From: Chloroflexota bacterium
GTDB lineage: Bacteria > Chloroflexota > Anaerolineae > Anaerolineales > Villigracilaceae
Reading direction: 5' to 3'
NCBI GenBank assembly: GCA_029782225.1
Contig: JAKOVF010000073.1
Coordinates: 62,001-126,000, forward strand
DNA length: 64,000 nt
Part shown: piece after piece, positions 28,083 to 36,247 of the stretch
How the letters are laid out: each line of letters starts with the position of its first letter
Position numbering within the stretch: position 1 is the first letter of the stretch
The notes under the pieces: model-generated
What the model was told of the DNA's origin: nothing
What the model saw: only the letters and a program-made list of their open reading frames with translations
Database searches by the model: none
Translations under genes and position numbers: made by a program

Positions 28083-28790
28083 TTAAGCCTTAGCTTTGGC
28101 CAGCGGCTGCCCACAGGCACTGCAAAATGTTGCCCCAGCCTTGTTCAAGTTTCCGCAATTCAGACAGGCTACTTCGTTGCCTGCAGGGGATTGAAAAACA
28201 GCACTTTGGCGGATTGCTGGCAACCAGAAGGGCAACCGTTGATAGACAATGACTATCGCGTATAGTAGTAGACCCAACGCGACAATAAAAAGAATCACTT
28301 GCAGAATTGTAAGAGCTTCAGAACCTAGACCCACTACCGAGATTAGTGGTCGAACAGCATAATAGAATACAACCAGTGTAATTATATAAATCAGCATCAC
28401 CAGAAATGATCCTGCTTCTCGATAACGCGGAAGAGCCTGTGGCCACAAAACCCATAGCGTACGAGAGTAGCTCACAAGCCACACAATAATAATCAAGTAA
28501 ATAAGAGTATTGATGATTGTCGGGATTGAAACTAGCGAATTTGGGATTCGTAATTCCCTAATAAATGGTAACCAGTTCAGGATTACTCTTAGAAGCCATA
28601 AGCCCAAGAGGATGACGAGCATCCGGATTGTCAAGACTTGCAGAAGTTCCGGAACCGACCGGGCGACGGCCGGCGGCTGGGCGGTTGGTGGTTGAGCCGG
28701 AGTCGACGTCTGCTCGCCTAGCGGCTTACCACAACTCACGCAGAATTGATTTGTGGGATCATTTGGGGTATTGCAATTTGGACAATTCAT
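28083..28790 (-). CDS. Four-helix membrane protein with zinc ribbons at both ends
   Basis: 235 residues from ATG 28790, set by GGAGG eight bases upstream (the longer start at 28805 would include the ribosome-binding site). The N-terminal ribbon is CPNCNTPNDPTNQFCVSCG; the C-terminal one is CLNCGNLNKAGATFCSACG. Between them are about four hydrophobic helices (about 58-80, 95-120, 130-152, 160-188), so both ribbons should face the same side, most likely the cytoplasm. No catalytic motif is seen. It could be a membrane scaffold for the other zinc-ribbon proteins. Confidence 0.7.
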   Translation of the reverse strand: MNCPNCNTPNDPTNQFCVSCGKPLGEQTSTPAQPPTAQPPAVARSVPELLQVLTIRMLVILLGLWLLRVILNWLPFIRELRIPNSLVSIPTIINTLIYLIIIVWLVSYSRTLWVLWPQALPRYREAGSFLVMLIYIITLVVFYYAVRPLISVVGLGSEALTILQVILFIVALGLLLYAIVIVYQRLPFWLPAIRQSAVFQSPAGNEVACLNCGNLNKAGATFCSACGQPLAKAKA

Positions 28791-28805
28791 AGCTTCATCC
28801 TCCAT

Positions 28806-29109
28806 AGCAGCTCACAAGAGACAACCTCCGTAGAGGCTTCAAATACACAGCGTTGCAATTCCGGATGTTAGCCGCCCCTTGCTGTGTTGTAAACATATAT
28901 TACATCCGAAAATCTGGAAATTCAAGCATTCTGAGACTAGTGTTCTAGGTTTTGCATATAAAGATGCCAGGATTGTCTGTTCAGGAGGTTAGCGTGAGGG
29001 GTGTCCCGAGGTGGACAAGCAGTTTGAAAATAGATTTTCTCAGTTACTCTGATCATCTTCAAAGGCCGAACCCAACCCATGTTGGTAAGAGAATTCAAAA
29101 CAGTCTATA
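28806..29109. other. Gene-free AT-rich spacer
   Basis: No gene, strong hairpin or convincing promoter is seen between the carboxypeptidase-regulatory-like protein gene and the four-helix zinc-ribbon gene. Part of it is probably the promoter region for the latter, but no clear -35/-10 pair was found. Confidence 0.35.
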
Positions 29110-30717
29110 CTACTTTGCAACTGAGCTTCCATCTGTCTCGGTAATTGTCCCTTCTTCAATTGGAATATCATACAAGATATTGTCTCCAATTTTTAACGCA
29201 TACAATCCCTTGGTCAAATCAACTTTAGCAAATCCGCCGGTATCGGTCCGCCCATCCCATACGCGATCGGCAAGAATATGTTGACCGTTTATATCGTCTT
29301 TTTCTGTAAACACTTCCATATATACATTTGTTGCTGGTTGCCCGGAAGGATCTCTTAATCCAATATGCAATTGTCCCAATCTAATATTAATCCGGTTGGA
29401 CTGCCCCTTCGCTATGGCGATGTCAAGCTGGCCCTTTCCACTTGGCAAATTTCCCCAGTTGTAGCCCCGTAAATCAAGCGATACTGTATACAATCCAGGA
29501 GTGAGAATCGCATATGCAATTCCCGCGTTATCTGTATGCCCGCTTGCAGCACGTTTATCAATCACGGGGTTCCCACTCACATCTTTCTTCTGAGTGAAAA
29601 CCTCATAATAGATTCCCTGCCAGGGTTCGCCTGTCGCGCCAGCTATAGCCACTTCAAGTTGGCCTGGTTGAAGTTTTACAGATCTTAACTTACCAGAACT
29701 TACGTCAAGGTTATATATGCAGTCTCGATCTGTCCAGCCATAACCTGGTGAAGCGCCGGCATCGACACAAATCACGAATACACCATCACTTAAATCGAAG
29801 TCCAACAAACCTTGTTGGTTTATATGTCCATTTCGAACTCTGCTTCCACGAACAGGGTTGCCATTGACATCAGTTATTTGTTCATAAGCTTCAACGTAAA
29901 CACCCTCCCAAGGCCGAGAATCAGGTTTTAGAATAATCAGCCTTAACCCAGATCCGGTTGCCTCCTCAGCAATCTCCACACCTGAGCCATCTAATGATGG
30001 TGGGTTGTTTTCAGATGCTGCCATTTCAACTGGTGCCTGAACTGCAGTTGGAATATTTGGAACCTGAACAATCAAGGAGCTTGGGCTTAAGAGAATATAC
30101 TGCAGTTTCCCTAGCAATAAGGTCCTTATTTGATTTTCGACCCTGTACTCTTTGGCAATTACGCTTATTTCTGCATCTATTTTTCCCTCGACGGGAAAAT
30201 CGAGTGTAAACTGCGTGAATCCGTCAGAATCACTAACTTCCTTGTAAATATCCCCATTAGCAACCAATGTTATTGGTGCATCAGAGATTGGAGCTCCCGT
30301 TTCATTATCCACGACTCGCAAAATGATATCGGCTCTGCTTCCCTTTCTTTCCTCTAGGCGGATATTAACTATATCGTTAGACATGGTCTGGATTTGTGTC
30401 TCATAAATTTGATACTTTTCGGTCTCAACAACTGCTCGTAATCCTTTGGGATCATCTATCGATAAGCTAAACGTGACCGTGCCATTGACATCTGTATATT
30501 GACTGACGGCCCCTTCCGAATAGAGGAGTATTACCTTTGCATTGGAAATAGAACTTCCCGCCTCGCTTGCAACTCGAATCGAGACTGTTAGATGATTCTG
30601 GTTTACAAGGTACCCCTTAAGGAACACTACAATGGTTATTAGTGCTGCTACTACAAAAATGAAAACGACAATTGGGTGGTCCCCCCAAGGTTTCCAGAGC
30701 TTCCTTTTTGAAGACAT
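29110..30717 (-). CDS. Membrane-anchored protein with carboxypeptidase-regulatory-like beta repeats
   Basis: 535 residues. One membrane helix near the N-terminus (IVVFIFVVAALITIVVFL) is followed by about five beta-sandwich repeats with the pattern of carboxypeptidase regulatory-like/CNA-B domains, for example GAPISDAPITLVANG, PWEGVYVEAYEQ, PWQGIYYEVFTQKKD and PATNVYMEVFTEKDD. N-in topology would display the repeats outside. No zinc ribbon. A good promoter lies just upstream (30750-30778), so this gene probably starts the array transcript. Likely a structural or adhesive surface protein. Confidence 0.7.
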   Translation of the reverse strand: MSSKRKLWKPWGDHPIVVFIFVVAALITIVVFLKGYLVNQNHLTVSIRVASEAGSSISNAKVILLYSEGAVSQYTDVNGTVTFSLSIDDPKGLRAVVETEKYQIYETQIQTMSNDIVNIRLEERKGSRADIILRVVDNETGAPISDAPITLVANGDIYKEVSDSDGFTQFTLDFPVEGKIDAEISVIAKEYRVENQIRTLLLGKLQYILLSPSSLIVQVPNIPTAVQAPVEMAASENNPPSLDGSGVEIAEEATGSGLRLIILKPDSRPWEGVYVEAYEQITDVNGNPVRGSRVRNGHINQQGLLDFDLSDGVFVICVDAGASPGYGWTDRDCIYNLDVSSGKLRSVKLQPGQLEVAIAGATGEPWQGIYYEVFTQKKDVSGNPVIDKRAASGHTDNAGIAYAILTPGLYTVSLDLRGYNWGNLPSGKGQLDIAIAKGQSNRINIRLGQLHIGLRDPSGQPATNVYMEVFTEKDDINGQHILADRVWDGRTDTGGFAKVDLTKGLYALKIGDNILYDIPIEEGTITETDGSSVAK

Positions 30718-30749
30718 AATGACACCTCTCCAGGGTCATTGGTGAATTC

Positions 30750-30778
30750 AGTATATAGTAAAAGTGCGACATTTTCAA
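30750..30778 (-). promoter_or_regulatory. Sigma-70-type promoter for the array
   Basis: On the minus strand TTGAAA (30778-30773) and TATACT (30755-30750) are separated by exactly 17 bases, 32 bases before the ATG at 30717. Both hexamers are close to consensus. Confidence 0.6.
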
Positions 30779-30946
30779 GTATAGCAAGAAGAGATCTCAT
30801 ATAATAAGTCACCAACAAATTGGAAAAAGGAACGACAAAAGGTGGCCGATCACGTTCTGGCGCCAAAGTTCGCTGGTTTGGGCTACTTACGTCCAGAATA
30901 GTATTATTGACGTTCAGACAGTTATATCAATGGGTCAAGCAATGAT

Positions 30947-31480
30947 TCACTTTTGGTGGTGATTGTATTCCAAATTAGGATCGAGCACCCAGCGGGTCAG
31001 ACCTTCAATTGCCGCCTGATCCAGACAATGGACCCGCAGACCAAAGCCGGCACACAAACCACCCAGGCCATCCCACCACGCAATCCCTTCATCTCCGGGC
31101 AAAACAAACTCAAATATGGTGCGACGAACAAAAGGCAAAGGATACCCCTGTACCGTGAGTAGCAACCCTTGATGCAGAATATCTAGTCCGTCTGCTCCTG
31201 GTTTCTTCCAACTTTGTGCCTGCTTTTGAAATTCCAGTCTCGGCTCCGGGTCAGGCCAAAAAAGCTGCAACAACCGCAAAGACCAACCCGGTTGCATAGA
31301 TGAAAGAATCGCCTGATACGCCTCCCGCGGCCTAGCTTCGGGCCGATCTGGATCAGCATACACCTCCGCGAATAAGCGGTATGTATCATCTTCGCCGATC
31401 AAAGCCGCATGACTGCGGACCTGCGTAAATCCCTTCGCCAACACAAACGTGCGCGTGGAACCAATCGATTGTTCTGCCAT
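30947..31480 (-). CDS. Unknown protein coupled to the CpaF-like ATPase
   Basis: 177 residues, cytoplasmic, no membrane segment. It is Trp- and Pro-rich with WSLRLLQLFWPDPEPRLEFQ. Its start shares a base with the stop of the CpaF-like gene (31480), so translation is likely coupled. I do not recognise the family. The middle section vaguely recalls the N-terminal accessory domain of VirB4-type ATPases, which is short in this cluster's own VirB4, but that is a guess. About 230 bp of non-coding DNA separates it from the next gene. Confidence 0.6.
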   Translation of the reverse strand: MAEQSIGSTRTFVLAKGFTQVRSHAALIGEDDTYRLFAEVYADPDRPEARPREAYQAILSSMQPGWSLRLLQLFWPDPEPRLEFQKQAQSWKKPGADGLDILHQGLLLTVQGYPLPFVRRTIFEFVLPGDEGIAWWDGLGGLCAGFGLRVHCLDQAAIEGLTRWVLDPNLEYNHHQK

Positions 31481-32928
31481 TACATCATTCCCTTGAAAAT
31501 GGATTCAGGGATATTCAAATCCGAAGCGCGAAAGCCCGGCCGCATCGGGCGGTTGCCTGTTGGCAATAATCCTTTCCCTTGTTCAAATCGAAAGAGGGGC
31601 GAGAACGAAGGGCGTCCAGCCGTTCGTTCCACAATAGGTGAGACTTCTACGATTTCCCGCACGATCTGTCCATATTGTGGATTGCGTTCGATGTAGACAG
31701 CAGTTGTTATGGCTTCGGCAAACGATTGCGCTATTTGTATTTCTGACATACGCGCTGCATCGGGATGAGCCTGCACCACCTGCAGGAAACGCGGCCAGAC
31801 GTGTTCGGCGCTGGTCGCATGGATCGTGAAAGCAGAGTGACCATGTCCAGTCGCCGCGGCGCGGATCAACTCCCAGGCTTCCGCACCACGCGCTTCGCCG
31901 ATCACCACCCCATGCGGGCGCGAACGCAAGGCTGAGCGGATCAGGTCATACATGGTAACTGGCGGTGGACCCCCACGAATCTCCGGCCGGGTGACCGTGT
32001 AAATGATATTACCTGTGTCGCTTTTGCCGTCACCGTTCCACCCGTTCAGGACGATCTCGTTACTGTCTTCCACGATAAACAGACGAATGGCCCCGCGCGG
32101 GTAGTAATCCAGCATCTCCTGAAGAATTCGTTGTCCCACGAAGGTCTTCCCTGAACCCGTTGTGCCGGCTATGACCAGCGTGCCTCCATGAACCATTACA
32201 CTCAACAAATAATTGGCCGCTTCTGGCGTCAGGATACCATTGCCGCGTGGAAACTCCTTCGGATCAAAACGCGGACGTGGCACAGGTGGAAGCCTGTTTT
32301 GGCAAAGCATGGCCAGACTCCCCTGGGTCAGATCAGCAGCCGTGCGGTAATTCGAGATACGTAAGGTGATCGTGTCTCCATACGGCGAAGCGGGAGGCAT
32401 GATGTAATTGATACGTACACCCTTTCTCCGAACAGATCCGTCCACAAGCGGAACCATCACCTGCAACATGGCATCTGCAATCGGGTAATCGGGGGTCGGC
32501 GCGCGCTGGCCGGCGCGGTCGATCATGACACGTAAGGCGTCGCCAATTCCATCTGGCGCTGGACCAGCATATTCCCAGCCGTTGGTCGTGGTGTATACAT
32601 AGATGTGACCGAGATTGATGGCGATGTCTTCGATGTCGGAACGGGCGATCAGTTCCAGCAAGGGACCCATACCGGACAGATCGCCGATCAGACGCAAGAT
32701 AAATTCCTGCGGCAAAGCGACACCTGCATCCACTGCCCGCAGGCTTACCTCCTCAAAAACCTGACGCGCTAGCGCCTCGATCTCCGTGGATGTCATACTG
32801 CGTTGTAAAGATTCAATCGCCTTCTTTGCGCGTGCATCTTCGGCAAGCGTATTCCACCAGCGTTCGAGTTCATCCGTAGACCGTGCCTCCATGACAGGCT
32901 TCAATGTTTTGCCAGCGATATCAAACAT
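31480..32928 (-). CDS. CpaF/TadA/VirB11-like secretion ATPase
   Basis: 482 residues. The N-terminal helical domain is followed by a RecA-type motor with Walker A GTTGSGKTF, the Asp-box/Walker B region RPHGVVIGEARGAEAW, and a His-box-like TGHGHSAFTIHATSAEH, the standard order for GspE/VirB11 ATPases of the CpaF subfamily. These hexamers power type IV pilus (Tad) assembly or conjugation channels. The gene follows CpaE-like and CpaB-like genes as in tad loci, but TadB/TadC platform genes and a Flp pilin are not seen in the window. Confidence 0.85.
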   Translation of the reverse strand: MFDIAGKTLKPVMEARSTDELERWWNTLAEDARAKKAIESLQRSMTSTEIEALARQVFEEVSLRAVDAGVALPQEFILRLIGDLSGMGPLLELIARSDIEDIAINLGHIYVYTTTNGWEYAGPAPDGIGDALRVMIDRAGQRAPTPDYPIADAMLQVMVPLVDGSVRRKGVRINYIMPPASPYGDTITLRISNYRTAADLTQGSLAMLCQNRLPPVPRPRFDPKEFPRGNGILTPEAANYLLSVMVHGGTLVIAGTTGSGKTFVGQRILQEMLDYYPRGAIRLFIVEDSNEIVLNGWNGDGKSDTGNIIYTVTRPEIRGGPPPVTMYDLIRSALRSRPHGVVIGEARGAEAWELIRAAATGHGHSAFTIHATSAEHVWPRFLQVVQAHPDAARMSEIQIAQSFAEAITTAVYIERNPQYGQIVREIVEVSPIVERTAGRPSFSPLFRFEQGKGLLPTGNRPMRPGFRASDLNIPESIFKGMM

Positions 32929-32931
32929 GCT

Positions 32932-34290
32932 TCATTTCCCAAACCAGCCGCGTTTTTTGCTTGTGTTCGGCAATAGTCCAATCCGCGATGCCCCTTCGCG
33001 GACAGCCGGGACAAAATGCGCGGCAAAGCCCAGCAACGAATCTGCGAATGGACTTAGTTCCTCCAGCTTCTCTTTCTTGTACCGCCAGATCAAGATATCA
33101 TCCCGTTTGTCAGAATTCACCGCCTGGGCCGCGATCCGCGCATCCACAATTGGCAGGATCCCATTGGGGATAAGGGCCAGTTCGATCTTGTCTTCGCTCA
33201 GCGCTTGTTGCAGCATTTTATGCGCTGACTTAAATCCGTCGCCTACCACCTGGTTGTAGCACAGCTTGACTCGGCTCCCAATAAACTCATGGGCGCTTCC
33301 CTTGCCGACAACATTGGCAAGAGAATTGATCATGCGCGCGATCCAGCGACGAGTCTCAGCAAGGTCAGGAATTTCAGGCTTGATAACAATCGCAATTCCC
33401 TCTGCGGCTTTCAGCACCGCGCGATGCACCACGTGGGCCGGGTTGATACCGACATCCATGATCACCACGCCCCCTGCCGCAACACCGGCCTCATACAGTC
33501 CCTGAATAACTTCCGCTACCTTGCCTTCCTGCTGTAGCACTTCATCTCCAAGATCATCAGTAATCAATCCGGGCAGGACACGCAGGGTGGGCAAGTTCTC
33601 CAGTGGAGTAAACGCATTCAAATAAGCAGCACCGGAGGCGACATCGCTCATCACACCCTTGCCAGCCTTTGCGATCTCACGGCGCAGCAAACCGATCATC
33701 GTTGTATTCACGCGCTCCATGCGCATGTGATATTGCAGGGCGCCAGCATTCCCGTCAGCATCCACGAGATAGGTACTGATACCAGATAATGCAAGGGCAA
33801 CGGCAAGGTTCACTGCGACAGTTGTTTTGCCCGTGCCACCTTTTGGAGAGGTGATGGCGATCTTGCGTACCGCCATGCCCGATTGAATGCGAGCCGACAT
33901 GTCACTACCGAGCACTGCCCTGCGATATTGATCATCTGCCGCGAGATTGCCAGCATCTGCACGGCGCAGTTCTTCATACAATTTGTTGATGTCCACATCC
34001 GAGGGCGGATATGCTAAAGCGGGTACACCAACACCATTCGCCCAGGAGGACATGCCATCCCCCACACCCGCAATGACGAAGATTAGCTTTCCGCGCTCGG
34101 CAGCCTTGACAAGACTCTCCGGGGAAACGGACGATTCAGGCGAGACGACAATCATGGCGCGGAAATCAAACAGGTCAATGTGTTGAGGCGTAAAGGCTGC
34201 GATCTGCGCAATCACAGAATGCCCCTGCTCTGCCAGTTGCATATTGAGCCGGGAAGTGACTGTCCCAGCGCCAAGCAAGAGAACCTGCAT
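32932..34290 (-). CDS. CpaE-like MinD/ParA ATPase
   Basis: 452 residues. An N-terminal receiver-like fold without obvious phospho-acceptor pattern (about 1-120) is followed by a ParA/MinD domain with the deviant Walker A SPKGGTGKTTVAVNL and YLVDADGNAGA. CpaE proteins position tad pilus machines at the membrane or pole. Its start shares a base with the stop of the CpaB-like gene, and its stop lies 3 nt before the CpaF-like start. Confidence 0.8.
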   Translation of the reverse strand: MQVLLLGAGTVTSRLNMQLAEQGHSVIAQIAAFTPQHIDLFDFRAMIVVSPESSVSPESLVKAAERGKLIFVIAGVGDGMSSWANGVGVPALAYPPSDVDINKLYEELRRADAGNLAADDQYRRAVLGSDMSARIQSGMAVRKIAITSPKGGTGKTTVAVNLAVALALSGISTYLVDADGNAGALQYHMRMERVNTTMIGLLRREIAKAGKGVMSDVASGAAYLNAFTPLENLPTLRVLPGLITDDLGDEVLQQEGKVAEVIQGLYEAGVAAGGVVIMDVGINPAHVVHRAVLKAAEGIAIVIKPEIPDLAETRRWIARMINSLANVVGKGSAHEFIGSRVKLCYNQVVGDGFKSAHKMLQQALSEDKIELALIPNGILPIVDARIAAQAVNSDKRDDILIWRYKKEKLEELSPFADSLLGFAAHFVPAVREGASRIGLLPNTSKKRGWFGK

Positions 34291-35207
34291 TACTGTCCTC
34301 CTCCCAAAACCTCTTCCCGATCCGATTTGAACAAATCCTCGAAGTCCCAGTAAGTAAAACCGGCAGTTGGCGATTTATCACCGCGCGCCATCAGGGAAAC
34401 CACCAATCGGTCGCCCTGCTGGAGGGCAAGCGAAAGCACTTCACGACTTTCGTTCGGCACAAGCAGGAACAACATTTGCGGTTGGTCAAAAGTGGTGAAA
34501 GATGAGTCGGAGCTGCTTGTATTCGTTGAATCGGTTTGAGGCGGCAGTCCCTGCACCGAGATCACGCGCACACCCATCGGGAATAGATCCTTCGCTAAAG
34601 GCGGTAATGCGCGGCTCAAGGCATCTGTCTGTGCGACTTCCTGGGGCGCAGGCGTTGCTGTTGGTTCCGCACCATAACCAGGCTCGAGGATCAAATCAGG
34701 CATGGCGGTGGGCGTGGACATCTGTTGAGGCCGACTCGTGATCACCACTGTCACGCCAACCAAATCACCGGGTAGAAAGGCCTCTGCATCCGGTGCGACT
34801 AAGTTCATCGCATCCAACGGCAAGGGGAACAAACTATATCCCGGGTATTGTGCCAGTACAGCAGAGAGACGCGTTCCCTCTGCGGCCTTCGCAACAATCG
34901 CCGAGCGAAAGATAGGCTGACCACTAAAGATCGGTTGGGCAACCACGCCGCCGACAACGCCTGTAACCTCCTCACCGGAAATATACAGGCTGGCATTGTC
35001 GTCCTGAAAGACCGTCTTGACCGCCAGGTCATTCGGGGCGATTACATCTCCGATACTCAAGTCACCTGTTGCAGACAGAACTGAAATGGTGGGCGGCCGC
35101 TGAGCCGCGCCGAGCGCATTCAGGGCAAAAAACGCCACCAGAAAGATCCCCACCGACACACCAAGTACAACCAGGTTGACGCCCGTAGAGGCGATTCGTT
35201 TAAGCAT
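34290..35207 (-). CDS. CpaB/RcpC-like pilus assembly protein (SAF domain)
   Basis: 305 residues. One N-terminal membrane helix (LVVLGVSVGIFLVAFFAL), then a SAF-type domain (TGDLSIGDVIAPNDLAVK, GGVVAQPIFSGQPIFRSAI) and a second RcpC-like region (GDRLVVSLMARG near the end), interrupted by a Pro-Thr-rich insert. CpaB works in the envelope during Flp pilus assembly. It overlaps the downstream CpaE-like gene by one base and the upstream gene by eight. Confidence 0.75.
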   Translation of the reverse strand: MLKRIASTGVNLVVLGVSVGIFLVAFFALNALGAAQRPPTISVLSATGDLSIGDVIAPNDLAVKTVFQDDNASLYISGEEVTGVVGGVVAQPIFSGQPIFRSAIVAKAAEGTRLSAVLAQYPGYSLFPLPLDAMNLVAPDAEAFLPGDLVGVTVVITSRPQQMSTPTAMPDLILEPGYGAEPTATPAPQEVAQTDALSRALPPLAKDLFPMGVRVISVQGLPPQTDSTNTSSSDSSFTTFDQPQMLFLLVPNESREVLSLALQQGDRLVVSLMARGDKSPTAGFTYWDFEDLFKSDREEVLGGGQ

Positions 35208-35790
35208 CTTGTTTTCTCCAATTATTAGGTTTCCAGGGCAGACCGCTCTGGTTGAATGTTTGACGTAAAGCAGGGGTATCTTCCAGCACTTCTTCGAGGC
35301 GTTCCAGGGTCTGGCGCATCAGTCCATACACAACCATGATCACAAAATCGGTTCGGACATGATTGGGCTTAAAAAGCCGGTCATGCGCCTGCGCTACACT
35401 TCGGGCAACATCCATCACATCTGCATTCGCCAGTGCTTCCGCAGAAATCCGCGGCATGTCGGGAAAGCACAACTGGATAAGGTTTGCCAATTCTTCTTCG
35501 ATATAGTGTGGGTAATCTGGTGATGGCAGCACTGGCTCCGGTTCGTGTTGAACAGGTTTATTAAGCAAATCGGCAACTGACATATTCGGGTTAATTCGCA
35601 ACAGTTCCACCGCGCGCGGCAAACGCTTCAGTCCAGCTTGAATGGCTTCCAATAATCTCTCTTGTCCCCCCGCAGAGAGAGCTGCAACTGCCTCTACATT
35701 CCGAAGAGATACATGCTCTCGTAAGCCAGCTGGCAGCCCTTCCAACATGCGCTGCCATCGTTCCCTTTTGGACTGATAGTTCTCGCTCAT
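35200..35790 (-). CDS. Unknown cytoplasmic protein heading the Cpa-like operon
   Basis: 196 residues from ATG 35790 (MSENYQSKRERW); an upstream TTG would add 13 residues. Mostly helical, with RLPRAVELLRINPNMSVADLL and a C-terminal helix bundle. No membrane segment or motif I recognise. Its end overlaps the CpaB-like start by 8 nt, so it is translated with the pilus genes. It may be a regulatory or assembly factor particular to these loci. Confidence 0.6.
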   Translation of the reverse strand: MSENYQSKRERWQRMLEGLPAGLREHVSLRNVEAVAALSAGGQERLLEAIQAGLKRLPRAVELLRINPNMSVADLLNKPVQHEPEPVLPSPDYPHYIEEELANLIQLCFPDMPRISAEALANADVMDVARSVAQAHDRLFKPNHVRTDFVIMVVYGLMRQTLERLEEVLEDTPALRQTFNQSGLPWKPNNWRKQDA

Positions 35791-35893
35791 CGAGTGTATG
35801 ATACAAAGGGGTGTCGGGTGGTATGGCAATTGTGTCGGTAGGCGTATCGGTCAATCTGGGAAGGGATTAACACGGGAGATCTTCACCGTTGCC

Positions 35894-36247
35894 TCAATCC
35901 ACGACCTCTTGAACCACACGCTGGATCTCACTCACCGGCGCAGGTTTTGTAATCGTCCTTGCGCCCATTGATCTGTACGTCTCCACAAGTTGTACATCCG
36001 CACTGCAAATGACCACACGGTGTGCCTCGCCGCGTTTGGTCAACATGGCAAAAATCTCCTCGCCTGAGACGCCTGGCAGGTGCATATCCAGCATGACAGC
36101 TGCTGGAAGCGGATCGCTCTTGAGTGCGTCCGCCCCTTGCGTGCCATCATGAACTGCACTCGCCTCAAATCCGCTCATTTCGAGAACCAGCTTGAACAGA
36201 TTTGCCAGGTCCCGATCATCCTCGATGATAAGAACTTTCTTTTTCAT
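35894..36247 (-). CDS. Single-domain response regulator (CheY-like)
   Basis: 117 residues, a receiver domain with no output domain. The acidic pair is Glu9/Asp10/Asp11, the phospho-acceptor Asp54 lies in VMLDMHLPG, the switch Ser is in VICSAD, and the conserved Lys is in TITKPAPV. It overlaps the sensor-kinase gene by 4 nt and so forms a two-component pair; the output must be through protein-protein contacts. It lies about 100 bp upstream of the Cpa-like operon, which it may control. Confidence 0.85.
   Translation of the reverse strand: MKKKVLIIEDDRDLANLFKLVLEMSGFEASAVHDGTQGADALKSDPLPAAVMLDMHLPGVSGEEIFAMLTKRGEAHRVVICSADVQLVETYRSMGARTITKPAPVSEIQRVVQEVVD

Noticed and set aside
29110-30717. Possible collagen-like or adhesin call for the repeat protein
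   Set aside because: There are no Gly-X-Y runs or known adhesin motifs; only the beta-sandwich repeat pattern is supportable.
32786-33259. 157-codon plus-strand frame across the CpaF/CpaE junction
   Set aside because: Antisense to two conserved ATPase genes whose motifs are certain; composition is that of a shadow frame.
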